Assembly: GCF_041431135.1 (NCBI RefSeq)
Contig: NZ_CP107799.1
Location: 3,162,001-3,226,000 of the forward strand
Source of the DNA: Streptomyces sp. NBC_00554
GTDB taxonomy: Bacteria > Actinomycetota > Actinomycetes > Streptomycetales > Streptomycetaceae
Direction: 5' to 3'
Length of the DNA: 64,000 bases
Below are positions 1 to 7,674 of this stretch, piece by piece. A program made the translations under genes and the position numbers. The stretch's first letter is position 1. Each line of letters starts with the position of its first letter. The notes under the pieces are model-generated. The model saw only the letters and a list, made by a program, of their open reading frames with translations. It was not told where the DNA came from and did not search any database.

Positions 1-661
1 CGGCGCAGTGCTCCATCAGGTCGCCGATGAGGCGCAGGTGCGGCTCGGGCTGGAAGAGCCACTCCTTCTGCGCGATGTACTCCTTGAAGATGTCGGTCTG
101 GAGCGTGCCGTTGAGGACGGCGGGGTCCACGCCCTGCCGCTCGGCTGCCACCAGGTACATGCAGAAGACGGGCACGGCGGGCCCGCTGATCGTCATCGAT
201 GTCGTGACGTCGCCGAGCGGGATGTCCTGGAAGAGGACCTCCATGTCGGCCGCCGAGTCGATCGCGACCCCGCAGTGCCCGACCTCGCCGAGCGAACGCC
301 GGTCGTCGGAGTCCCGCCCCATGAGCGTCGGCATGTCGAAGGCCACGGACAGGCCCCCGCCGCCGTTGGCGAGGATCATCTTGTAGCGCTCGTTGGTCTG
401 CTCGGCGTTCCCGAACCCGGCGAACTGCCGGATGGTCCACGTGCGCCCTCGGTAGCCGGTCGGGTAGAGGCCGCGGGTGAAGGGGTACTCCCCCGGCCAG
501 CCGATCCGCTCGAAGCCCTCGTACGTGTCTCCGGGCCGCGGCCCGTACACCGGCTCCACGGGATCGCCGGAGAGCGTGGTGAAATCCGCGTCGCGCTTGC
601 GCGCGGCGTCGTACCGGGCCTGCCAGCGTCGGCGGCCCTCTTCGATGGCGTCAGCGTCCAT
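1..661 (-). CDS. icmA: Isobutyryl-CoA mutase large subunit, 3' end cut off by window edge
   Basis: N-terminal 220 residues of a cobalamin-dependent acyl-CoA mutase large chain, which interconverts isobutyryl-CoA and n-butyryl-CoA with a separate small B12-binding subunit. The protein starts MDADAIEEGRRRW and contains TWTIRQFAGFGNAEQTN, GGGGLSVAFDMPT and DVTTSMTISGPA, the N-terminal substrate-barrel signatures of the methylmalonyl-CoA mutase family. The start and wording match Streptomyces IcmA as I remember it, better than MutB or MeaA. ATG at 661 has a very close AAGG-type RBS, and a perfect palindrome lies 10 bp upstream (671-692). The C-terminal part lies outside the window. The distinction from other short mutases rests on recalled similarity. 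Confidence 0.88.
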   Translation of the reverse strand, partial: MDADAIEEGRRRWQARYDAARKRDADFTTLSGDPVEPVYGPRPGDTYEGFERIGWPGEYPFTRGLYPTGYRGRTWTIRQFAGFGNAEQTNERYKMILANGGGGLSVAFDMPTLMGRDSDDRRSLGEVGHCGVAIDSAADMEVLFQDIPLGDVTTSMTISGPAVPVFCMYLVAAERQGVDPAVLNGTLQTDIFKEYIAQKEWLFQPEPHLRLIGDLMEHCA

Positions 662-670
662 ACCTTCGAA

Positions 671-692
671 TTTACTAGGACGTCCTAGTAAA
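671..692. promoter_or_regulatory. 22-bp perfect palindrome upstream of icmA (candidate operator)
   Basis: Two 11-bp arms, TTTACTAGGAC and its exact reverse complement, meet without a spacer 10 bp before the icmA ATG. It is AT-rich within GC-rich DNA. Such a site just in front of a start codon is typical for a TetR- or MarR-type repressor. The regulator is not identifiable from the sequence. Confidence 0.6.
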
Positions 693-744
693 TGTCGATG
701 GCTGACCGCCGTAGGTTGCCCATACGGCGGCAGAGGTTGTGCGA

Positions 745-1077
745 TTACGCCTTGGCGACCGCGGGAGCGCCGTCCACAAGGCTGCCCTCGAGCTCACGGG
801 TGATCTTGCGCTCGACGAAGAAGGCCGCGGTCGGGATGGTGCCCGAGATCAGCACCCACGCCAGCTTGCCGAACGACCACTTCGCCTTGGAGCCCAGGTC
901 GAAGGCGAAGACGAGGTAGACGATGTAGAGCACGCCGTGGATCTGCGAGACCACGAGCGTGAGGTCCTCTCCCTTGTCGAAGCCGTACTTGAAGATCATG
1001 CAGGTGCACAGCACCAGCAGCATCACGGCGGTGACGTAGGCCATCACCCGGTAGCGGGTCAGCACGCTCTTCTTCAT
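745..1077 (-). CDS. DUF3817 small membrane protein
   Basis: A 110-residue integral membrane protein of the DUF3817 family, function unknown. It has an N-terminal helix (MAYVTAVMLLVLCTCMIFKY), the family-like QIHGVLYIVYLVFAFDL segment and a third hydrophobic stretch followed by FFVERKITRELEG. ATG at 1077 fits the family N-terminus; a longer upstream extension has no hydrophobic or conserved content. A second family member with the same [18 protein letters not shown] core is at 7131-7484, so the two flank the csl/glx genes. No clear RBS was seen. Confidence 0.8.
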   Translation of the reverse strand: MKKSVLTRYRVMAYVTAVMLLVLCTCMIFKYGFDKGEDLTLVVSQIHGVLYIVYLVFAFDLGSKAKWSFGKLAWVLISGTIPTAAFFVERKITRELEGSLVDGAPAVAKA

Positions 1078-1141
1078 GCCAATGAGCGTAACCAGGCACT
1101 CCGGGCGATCTTCGGGCACCCCCGGCCCGTACCGGAGGAGG

Positions 1142-1651
1142 CTATTCCTCGTCGAAGTCCCGCGCGGCGACCCGCAGCGGCCGCAGCATCGCGAAGATCT
1201 CCCCGCACTCCTCGGCGTCGTACGCACCGAGCCCGAAGTCCATCGACATCAGGTCCTGGGTGGCCGCGTCGCAGACCTCGCGGCCCTTCTCGGTGATGGA
1301 GGCGAGCGTGCCGCGCCCGTCGTTGGGATTGGGGCGCTTGTCGACGAGCCCGGACCTCACCAGCCGGTCCACGGTGTTCGTCACGGACGTCGGATGCACC
1401 ATGAGCCGCTCACCGATCTTGGACATCGGCAGCTCGCCCGCCTTGGAGAACGTGAGCAGCACCAGCGCCTCGTACCGCGCGAACGTCAGCCCGTACGGCT
1501 TCACCACCGCGTCCACCTCCGCGAGCAGGATCTGGTGCGCGCGCATGATCGAGGTGATCGCCGCCATGGACGGCACAGAGCCCCACCGCTGCTTCCAGTG
1601 CTCGTCGGCACGGGCGATGGGATCAAAGGCAAGGCTGAGCGGCTTCGACAC
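1142..1651 (-). CDS. MarR-family transcriptional regulator
   Basis: A 169-residue winged-helix repressor-type protein. Residues 35-60 form the dimerisation helix region, and LPMSKIGERLMVHPTSVTNT followed by VDRLVRSGLVDKRPNPNDGR is the canonical recognition helix and wing with the D-x-R wing motif. It is transcribed away from cslZ, and the 190-bp divergent spacer carries an inverted repeat (1791-1809) that could be its operator. The ligand is unknown. The orthologous position in S. coelicolor is about SCO5413 (recalled). Confidence 0.88.
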   Translation of the reverse strand: MSKPLSLAFDPIARADEHWKQRWGSVPSMAAITSIMRAHQILLAEVDAVVKPYGLTFARYEALVLLTFSKAGELPMSKIGERLMVHPTSVTNTVDRLVRSGLVDKRPNPNDGRGTLASITEKGREVCDAATQDLMSMDFGLGAYDAEECGEIFAMLRPLRVAARDFDEE

Positions 1652-1790
1652 GCCAAAGACCTTACCGGCCGGTCACATCGTGGTCAGCCCCGTCTCGCGT
1701 TTCGGTCCCCGGCCCCGGAACGCCTGGCAGAACACCGTCCGGACCTCGCCGCCCCAGTGTCGTATCCATGTCGATTAAGCGCTCTATGTA

Positions 1791-1809
1791 ACGATTACTG
1801 ATGAATCGT
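1791..1809. promoter_or_regulatory. Inverted repeat in the MarR/cslZ divergent spacer
   Basis: Arms ACGATT and AATCGT are separated by 7 bp and end 32 bp before the cslZ ATG, in an AT-rich patch. Size and position suit a MarR-family operator overlapping the cslZ promoter. ACTGAT occurs in the loop and again just downstream. Confidence 0.4.
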
Positions 1810-1841
1810 CACTGATAGTCACCTTCGCTCAAGGGGGCAGG

Positions 1842-2855
1842 ATGTCCCGGCTGATCCGTACCTTCGCGGCACTCGCGGCGCTCGGGCTCGCGGCGGGCTG
1901 CTCGTCCATGACAGGCGTCGACGAGGCCTCCGTCGTGCGGCGCGCGCCCCAGGACGCGACGCCCACCGCGCAGTCCCGGTCCCCTTTCTGGGTCGATCCC
2001 GCCAGTCCCGCCGCCCAGCAGATGGAGATGTGGAACAGACAGGGGCGCGCGCAGGACGCCGAGTCGCTGAAGCGGATCGCGGACCAGCCGGCCGCGCTGT
2101 GGCCCGCGGGCGAGGACCCGGGGGCGACGATCAGGGCGGCGGCCTCGGCAGCCACGCAGGAGGGGCGGACGGCGGTGTTCGTGGCGTACAACATCCCGCA
2201 CCGCGACTGCGGGCAGCACTCCGCGGGCGGGGCGTACGACGCGAGCGCCTACCGGGAGTGGATCGGGAATTTCGCGGACGCGCTGGGCGACAGCAAGGCC
2301 CTCGTGGTCCTCGAACCCGACGCCGTCGCGCACATCGTGGACGGCTGCACCCCGGGTGAGTACCACGCGGAGCGCGAGCAGCTGCTCTCCGAGGCGATCG
2401 TGCGGCTGAAGCAGCAACCCAACACCAAGGTGTACCTCGACGCCGGCAACCCCGCCTGGATCGAGGAGCCCTGGAAACTCGTCGAGCCGCTGCAACGCGC
2501 AGGGGTCGCCCAGGCCGACGGCTTCTCGCTGAACGTCTCCAACTTCCAGACGGACGCGGTGACGAAGGAGTACGGCGTCCACCTGTCGCAGGACCTCGGC
2601 GGCAAGCACTTCGTGGTCGACACCAGCCGCAACGGCAACGGGCCGCTGAGCGGCGACCGCAGCGAGGCCTGGTGCAACCCGCCCGGCCGGGCGCTGGGCA
2701 CCCGGCCCACCACAGAGACCGGGGAGTCCGCCCTCGACGCCTATCTGTGGATCAAGCGGCCCGGAGAGTCGGACGGGCAGTGCCGAGGCGGGCCGGCGGC
2801 GGGGCAGTGGTGGCCGGACTACGCGTTGGGGCTGGCGCGCAACTCCAAGGCTTAA
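1842..2855 (+). CDS. cslZ: GH6-family endoglucanase-like lipoprotein (CslZ-like)
   Basis: A 337-residue secreted lipoprotein. Residues 1-20 are a lipoprotein signal with lipobox LAAGC (Cys20). The rest is a glycoside hydrolase family 6 domain: NIPHRDCGQH (Asp122) and VVLEPDAVAH (Asp160) correspond to the catalytic Asp regions of GH6 cellulases, followed by YLDAGNPAW and VDTSRNGNGP. It probably trims or binds the beta-glucan made by CslA at hyphal tips. It converges with glxA and shares a terminator with it. ATG at 1842 follows an AAGGGGGC RBS. In S. lividans the homologue also neighbours cslA-glxA (recalled). Confidence 0.85.
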   Translation: MSRLIRTFAALAALGLAAGCSSMTGVDEASVVRRAPQDATPTAQSRSPFWVDPASPAAQQMEMWNRQGRAQDAESLKRIADQPAALWPAGEDPGATIRAAASAATQEGRTAVFVAYNIPHRDCGQHSAGGAYDASAYREWIGNFADALGDSKALVVLEPDAVAHIVDGCTPGEYHAEREQLLSEAIVRLKQQPNTKVYLDAGNPAWIEEPWKLVEPLQRAGVAQADGFSLNVSNFQTDAVTKEYGVHLSQDLGGKHFVVDTSRNGNGPLSGDRSEAWCNPPGRALGTRPTTETGESALDAYLWIKRPGESDGQCRGGPAAGQWWPDYALGLARNSKA

Positions 2856-2866
2856 CGGTCGGCAGC

Positions 2867-2908
2867 AGATGACGGATAACAGATTTCAGAATCTGTTATC
2901 CGTCATCT
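2867..2908. terminator. Bidirectional hairpin terminator between cslZ and glxA
   Basis: A perfect 19-bp stem (2867-2885 with 2890-2908) with loop TCAG. It starts GATGACGGATAACAG and lies between two convergent genes. It is much more AT-rich than its surroundings. Confidence 0.85.
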
Positions 2909-2923
2909 GTCACTTGTCATCTG

Positions 2924-4879
2924 TTACTTGACCTGGATCCACTTCGCCTCCGACGGCGTCCCCTCCCCGTCCGTCACGAACAGCATGTACCAACCCGGCG
3001 GCACCAACGCCCGGTCACTCGGTACGTCCACGGTGACCGAGTTCTTGGTCTTGGTGAGCCCGAGTTCGATGGACCGCTGCTCGACGTCCGTCGTGTGCGT
3101 GACCGCGCTCGGCCGCATCAGCCGGGCCTTGACCACCCGCTCCGGATACTCGGTCGGGTAGGTCGCGCGCCGCTTGCTGTCGAGTACCTCCGGGCCGTCA
3201 CCGAGCACGGGGCGGTTCTTGCCGTTCTTGTGCAGGGCGGGCGGGGTGAAGATCTCCATGCGCTGCTCGAAGTGGCCCAGCTTGGTGTTCTGCTGGTCGT
3301 CGAAGAGCGGGTCGGAGCCGAAGGTGGCGACGCGGCCGTCGGGCAGCAGCAGTGCCTCGGAGTGGTAGTTGCGGCCGACCTTCGGGGAGGCGGCCTCGTA
3401 GAAGGAGTTGGCCTTGGGGTCGTAGAACTGCGCCTTGAGGATGTTGCTGGCGCTGCGGCCGCGGTAGTCCTCGGAGCCGTTGGTGGTGAAGACGGAGTCG
3501 TCCGGCATGATCACGCTGTTCAGGTACCGGGTGCCCTGGGGGAGGTTGGGGCCGTCCTCGAAGGAGGGGCTGCCCTTCTTGAGGTCGACGACGGCCGTGC
3601 GCGGGGTCGACTTCTTGGACTCGCCGACGCCTCCGCCACCGAGGATCATCACCTTCTGGTCCTGCGCGGGCGGCAGCAGGAGGGAGGCGGAGGTCTCTGT
3701 CTCCTCCGGGTCCCGCAGGCCGTGAACCTTCTCGAACTTGTTGGTCTTCAGGTCCCAGATGCCGGGCTCGCGGCCCTTCTCGGCGGGCCCGTAACCGGCG
3801 TTGGACGCCGGGTAGAAGAGCTTGCCGCCCTTGGTGAGGAAGAGCGCGGGGTACGTCGGGAAGTACCGCTTCGGGCCCGGCGTCCACTTCTTGGTCTTCG
3901 GGTCGTAGATCTCGTTGTCGCCGGGGTCGATCACGCCGACGTCGTCGAGGCCGGAGACCGCGAGGACGCGCCCGTCCTCCAGGCCGACGAGCGTCGGGTA
4001 CCAGCGGGCCTTCTGCATCGGGTCGACGGGGATGTACTTCTCGGCCTTCGGGTCGAACTCGTAGGCGGCTCTGATCCCCTGGAAGTCCTGCTTCTCCAGG
4101 GTGATCTTCTCGGAGAGGCCGTACGTGTTGTCGGCGTCCTTGCCCTTCAGGCCGACGATCTCGTACTGGGCCTGCTTGTCGGTGGCCGAGGTCGGGCCGT
4201 CCTCGGTGGCCTCCACGAAGACGCGGGACTCGCTCGCGAGGACCTTGGTCTTCCAGGGCTGCATGACGCCCGCACGGTTGTACGTGATCTTCTGTGTGCG
4301 CTTGGCCTTGGGGACCGTGACGTCGACCTTGCTGACGTACTCGACGCCGGCGGGTGAGCGGAAGCGGGTGCCCTTCTTCAAGAGGACCGCCTTGTCGGGG
4401 TTCTCGTTCTTCACCCGCATACCGCCGCCGGCCCGTTCGACCTCGCCCTCGAGCAGCTCGTAGCGGGCGGTGCCGCCGGCCACCAGCATTCTGCCGCTGG
4501 GGAGTTGGGCGTGCCCGGAGCAGAAGAAGTCGTCAGGGGTGGCGATCTTCTTGAAGGTGTCGGTCGTCGGGTCCCACAGGACGGTGTCGAAGGACCCCTT
4601 GTCGAACTTCCGCTTCTCGTTCCCCGAGCCCGCGACGATCAGCACCTTGCCGGTGTGCAGCAGGGCGGCGTGGATGGCGTTGGTGCGGTAGTCGTCGGGG
4701 ATGTCGAGGTGGCTCCAGGAGCCGTACTTGGCCTTGTAGCCGGGCTGCGCGATCTTGTACTCGTAGTACTTCTCGCCGGCGAAGTCGAGTGCCGCGGGGG
4801 CGTTGAGTCCGGCGAGTACGACTATGCCGCCGATGCCCAGCACGGTCTTCTTCGTCTTCTGCGAGGGCTGGTAGGCCAT
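2924..4879 (-). CDS. glxA: Copper radical oxidase GlxA (galactose oxidase-like)
   Basis: A 651-residue membrane-anchored mononuclear copper radical oxidase acting with CslA in tip glycan deposition and hyphal development. Residues about 12-32 form a single hydrophobic anchor; kelch beta-propeller blades follow, then an Ig-like C-terminal domain. By alignment with galactose oxidase, Cys120 (FFCSGH) and Tyr294 (RWYPT) should form the Tyr-Cys cofactor, and Tyr505/His506 (GRNYHSEALL) and His595 (AVTHTTD) the copper ligands. The start is 3 bp after the cslA stop, with GGAGGT inside the end of cslA, so the two are translationally coupled. The copper maturation partner is not in the window. Confidence 0.93.
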   Translation of the reverse strand: MAYQPSQKTKKTVLGIGGIVVLAGLNAPAALDFAGEKYYEYKIAQPGYKAKYGSWSHLDIPDDYRTNAIHAALLHTGKVLIVAGSGNEKRKFDKGSFDTVLWDPTTDTFKKIATPDDFFCSGHAQLPSGRMLVAGGTARYELLEGEVERAGGGMRVKNENPDKAVLLKKGTRFRSPAGVEYVSKVDVTVPKAKRTQKITYNRAGVMQPWKTKVLASESRVFVEATEDGPTSATDKQAQYEIVGLKGKDADNTYGLSEKITLEKQDFQGIRAAYEFDPKAEKYIPVDPMQKARWYPTLVGLEDGRVLAVSGLDDVGVIDPGDNEIYDPKTKKWTPGPKRYFPTYPALFLTKGGKLFYPASNAGYGPAEKGREPGIWDLKTNKFEKVHGLRDPEETETSASLLLPPAQDQKVMILGGGGVGESKKSTPRTAVVDLKKGSPSFEDGPNLPQGTRYLNSVIMPDDSVFTTNGSEDYRGRSASNILKAQFYDPKANSFYEAASPKVGRNYHSEALLLPDGRVATFGSDPLFDDQQNTKLGHFEQRMEIFTPPALHKNGKNRPVLGDGPEVLDSKRRATYPTEYPERVVKARLMRPSAVTHTTDVEQRSIELGLTKTKNSVTVDVPSDRALVPPGWYMLFVTDGEGTPSEAKWIQVK

Positions 4880-4882
4880 GGC

Positions 4883-6670
4883 CTAGTTACCTCCTGTCGT
4901 GGAGCTGGTGACCTTGGCGGTGCTGCCGCTGGTCGCGAGGGCGGGCTCGGCGGACTCGGGGATCCGTGCGGTCGTCGCGTGGGGCACCGGCCGGACCCTG
5001 CGTTCCTTGAGCAGGGTGGAGATCCACACTCCGACGGGGGCGAGTGAGATGCCCATGGCAAGGAGCGCCCAGGTGCGCATGGCCGCGTGGGTGTGGTCGA
5101 GGGCGACCGACGCGGCGAGTGAGACGCCGAGGAGCGCCGCCCAGGTGAGGTGGATACGGAAGGTCAGCAGCCGGTCGGGGTTGGTCTCGCCGCCCTTGGG
5201 GGTGACCACGAAGCGGCTGGGGCGGCGGATCAGGGCTTCGCCCAGCGACTTCAGGTAGATGGGTGCGGAGAGGGCCGACATGGCCATCCCGGCGAGTCCG
5301 CCCGACCCTTCGGGTTCGTGCGGGGAGACGTTGTGCCGCCGGTTCCAGAGGTAGAGGCCGATCTGGAGGGCGGCCGCGTCGCTGTAGAGCATCAGCCAGA
5401 CGGACGCGGTGACCTGTGTGCCGGACGCGCCGAACCACAGGAAGAGGAAGCAACTCATGATGCCAAGCAGCCAGTTGACGGCTGTCATCGGGTAGTAGAC
5501 GAGCATCATGGTGTACGAGAAGAGGCGGCCGGGAGGCATCGTGAACGGCGCCTTCCAGTACTGCTTGAACAGCGTCTCGTACGTCCCTCGCGACCAGCGC
5601 ATCTGCTGGGTGAAGAAGTCCGTCCAGGAGGCGGGGCCCTCACCGACGGCGAGCACGTCCGGGGTGTAGACGGACCGCCAGTGCTTCCCGCTCATCGGGT
5701 TCTTGTGACGGTGCAGCTCGAACCCGGTGGCCATGTCCTCGGTGATGGAGTCGTACAGGCCGCCGATCTGACGGACGGCCGCGATGCGTACGACGTTGTT
5801 GGTGCCGACGAACATGGGGGCGCGGTAGCAGTTGCCGGCGCGCTGGATCAGCGCGTGGAAGAGGAACTGCTGGGACTCGGCCGCCTTGGTGACGGGGCTC
5901 TCGTAGTTGCCGTAGACCTGCGGTCCGACGACGAAGGCCACGTTGGGGTCCCGGAAGTAACCCATCATCCGTTCAAGGAAGTTGGGGAGCGGGACGTGGT
6001 CGGTGTCCACGGAGGCGAAGAACTCGTACTCGGCACCGTGCATCGCGATCCACGCGTTGTAGTTGCCGTGTTTGGTACGGGCCTTGTGGGCGCCCTTGTC
6101 GCGGTTCCAGTCCGGGACGCCGAACCGGGTGAAGTGTTGGACGCCGAGTTCCGCGCAGAGCGCCTTGGCCTGTTCGTCGTTGCCCTCGTCCAGGAGCCAG
6201 ACGTCCACGGGTCCTGTGTGAGTGACCCGGACGGCGCCTTCGAGGGTGGCGCGGACCATGGAGAGGGGTTCCTTGCCGGGGACGTACGTGGTGAGGAAGG
6301 CGACCCGTGTCCCTTCCTGGGCCATGACGGGTATCGGGTCCCGGGCCACCATCGTGGCGTGCGCGATGCTGATCACGTTGACGACCATGAAGAGCTCGAT
6401 CAGCCCGATGGCTATGAGCATCGTGATGTCGAGGCCGACCAGCCAGCGTGCGCCGCCTTCGCGCTCCACCCAGTGGCTCGGCCACACCAGGTAGACGAGG
6501 AGCACGCCGGTGAGGATCGGCGCGAAGGTCATCAGCAGGATGGCGCGTATTCGGTGCGGCTCACGCGAGAGGAGCTTGGTGTACTGCACCTGGTACGCCG
6601 GGCCGGACGGCTGCGTCAGCGGTCCGGCGAGACGGCTGTAGGTGTCGTATTCGTAGCCCTCGGGCCGCAC
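4883..6670 (-). CDS. cslA: Cellulose synthase-like glycosyltransferase CslA (GT2)
   Basis: A 595-residue membrane GT2 enzyme that polymerises a beta-linked glycan at hyphal tips. Two N-terminal membrane helices (about 42-63 and 76-101) precede the catalytic domain with Asp161 (LLDEG), DTD at 222-224, TED at 310-312 and QQMRW at 355-359 (Q-x-x-RW). Several C-terminal helices follow. I chose the GTG at 6670 because GGAGGG lies 4 bp upstream and the protein then begins VRPEGYEYDTYSRLAGP, as CslA does. The longer open frame upstream is low-complexity GC-rich sequence. glxA follows as a coupled gene. Confidence 0.92.
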   Translation of the reverse strand: MRPEGYEYDTYSRLAGPLTQPSGPAYQVQYTKLLSREPHRIRAILLMTFAPILTGVLLVYLVWPSHWVEREGGARWLVGLDITMLIAIGLIELFMVVNVISIAHATMVARDPIPVMAQEGTRVAFLTTYVPGKEPLSMVRATLEGAVRVTHTGPVDVWLLDEGNDEQAKALCAELGVQHFTRFGVPDWNRDKGAHKARTKHGNYNAWIAMHGAEYEFFASVDTDHVPLPNFLERMMGYFRDPNVAFVVGPQVYGNYESPVTKAAESQQFLFHALIQRAGNCYRAPMFVGTNNVVRIAAVRQIGGLYDSITEDMATGFELHRHKNPMSGKHWRSVYTPDVLAVGEGPASWTDFFTQQMRWSRGTYETLFKQYWKAPFTMPPGRLFSYTMMLVYYPMTAVNWLLGIMSCFLFLWFGASGTQVTASVWLMLYSDAAALQIGLYLWNRRHNVSPHEPEGSGGLAGMAMSALSAPIYLKSLGEALIRRPSRFVVTPKGGETNPDRLLTFRIHLTWAALLGVSLAASVALDHTHAAMRTWALLAMGISLAPVGVWISTLLKERRVRPVPHATTARIPESAEPALATSGSTAKVTSSTTGGN

Positions 6671-6799
6671 AGCGCCCTCCAGTGATTGAACTTGTCCGGT
6701 GATCGAACGAGCCGATACCCATACACAAGTGGACATTTGGCGGCGTGTCGAACTGGGCGCGTCCGAAGGGGTAATCGGCGCACTGGGCCGGACACAACA

Positions 6800-6827
6800 G
6801 AACCCCGGCCCAGAAGGACCGGGGTTC
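6800..6827 (-). terminator. Hairpin terminator after the MTH1187-type gene
   Basis: A 9-bp stem GAACCCCGG/CCGGGGTTC (6800-6808 with 6819-6827) with a 10-nt loop, just downstream of the minus-strand gene ending at 6841 and before the cslA promoter region. Confidence 0.7.
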
Positions 6828-6840
6828 GCATGCGTGAGGC

Positions 6841-7134
6841 CTACGCGGACAAGTGGCGTTCCACCGTCTCGACCTTGGACGTCAGACCGTCCGTCACACC
6901 GGGGCGGATGTCCGCCTTCAGGACGACCGAGACGCGCGGGGCGCGCTCCTCGACGACGGCGACGGCGCGCTTGACCACGGCCATCACCTCGTCCCACTCG
7001 CCCTCGATCGAGGTGAACATGGCGTCGGTGCGGTTGGGCAGCCCCGACTCGCGTACGACCCGGACGGCGTCGGCGACGTACTCCCCCACGTCCTCGCCGA
7101 CACCCAGCGGTGTCACGGAGAAGGCGACGATCAT
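6841..7134 (-). CDS. MTH1187/UPF0045-family thiamine-binding-type protein
   Basis: A 97-residue single-domain protein of the MTH1187/YkoF-like family (PF01910), ferredoxin-like fold, some members of which bind thiamine or its precursors. Typical features are [20 protein letters not shown] at the start, the central [14 protein letters not shown] helix and [15 protein letters not shown] at 7134 overlaps the stop of the upstream DUF3817 gene (ATGA), and GGTGGAGAC in the end of that gene serves as RBS, so both are one operon. The physiological ligand here is unknown. Confidence 0.82.
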   Translation of the reverse strand: MIVAFSVTPLGVGEDVGEYVADAVRVVRESGLPNRTDAMFTSIEGEWDEVMAVVKRAVAVVEERAPRVSVVLKADIRPGVTDGLTSKVETVERHLSA

Positions 7135-7484
7135 GACGTCTCCACCACTCCCTCGCGCCGGGCGCGGGAGGCGATGACCGCGTTCTCGGCCTCGCGGCGC
7201 AGCCTGCGCTCGGCGATGAAGCCGCCGCCGGGGATGATCGAGTACGCGAGGTAGAGCCAGCCGGTCCCGGCGTTCCACTTGGTGCGGTTCCAGGCGTCCA
7301 GGCAGAAGATCACGTACAGGATGAACAGCACGCCGTGGATCGGCCCGAGCACCGGGGCGACGTCGAAGCCCTTGGCGACCGTGTACTTGATGACCGTGCA
7401 GGCGGCCAGCAGGATCCAGGAGATGCCCTCCGGCACGGAGACCAGACGGAGGCGGCGGAGGGCGGAAGCTGTCTTGAGATCCAC
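7131..7484 (-). CDS. DUF3817 small membrane protein (second copy)
   Basis: A 117-residue membrane protein with three hydrophobic segments (about 20-38, 45-65 and 76-92) and the family core [19 protein letters not shown], closely resembling QIHGVLYIVYLVFAFDL of the copy at 745-1077. It ends with a basic tail ([11 protein letters not shown]) similar to the other copy. It is cotranscribed with the downstream MTH1187-type gene through a 4-bp overlap. A 24-bp inverted repeat lies 32 bp upstream, in the spacer divergent from the AIM24 genes. Function unknown. Confidence 0.8.
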   Translation of the reverse strand: MDLKTASALRRLRLVSVPEGISWILLAACTVIKYTVAKGFDVAPVLGPIHGVLFILYVIFCLDAWNRTKWNAGTGWLYLAYSIIPGGGFIAERRLRREAENAVIASRARREGVVETS

Positions 7485-7515
7485 GGGTCACCTTCGGTGG
7501 GAGACGTCGGCCGAC

Positions 7516-7539
7516 AGTTTGTGAACACAAGCACAAACT
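7516..7539. promoter_or_regulatory. 24-bp inverted repeat between the DUF3817 gene and the AIM24 genes
   Basis: Arms AGTTTGTG and CACAAACT with an 8-bp spacer, AT-rich, in the 190-bp divergent spacer. This looks like a repressor or activator site shared by the two operons. Confidence 0.5.
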
Positions 7540-7674
7540 TGCGTCCATTGTGGCAAACGGCTGGACGGTACCGGGCCACGGGGTCCGCTCCCGGCACCCC
7601 TAGGGGTCCGATCAGGGATGAGATCCACCCGTAGACCCTTTTGTCGGACCGCACCCGGCCGCTACCTTCGCACC

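Noticed and set aside
6671..6997. 109-residue N-terminal extension of cslA
   Set aside because: It runs through the terminator hairpin and into the MTH1187-type gene, is Arg-rich without conservation, and the GTG at 6670 has an excellent RBS.
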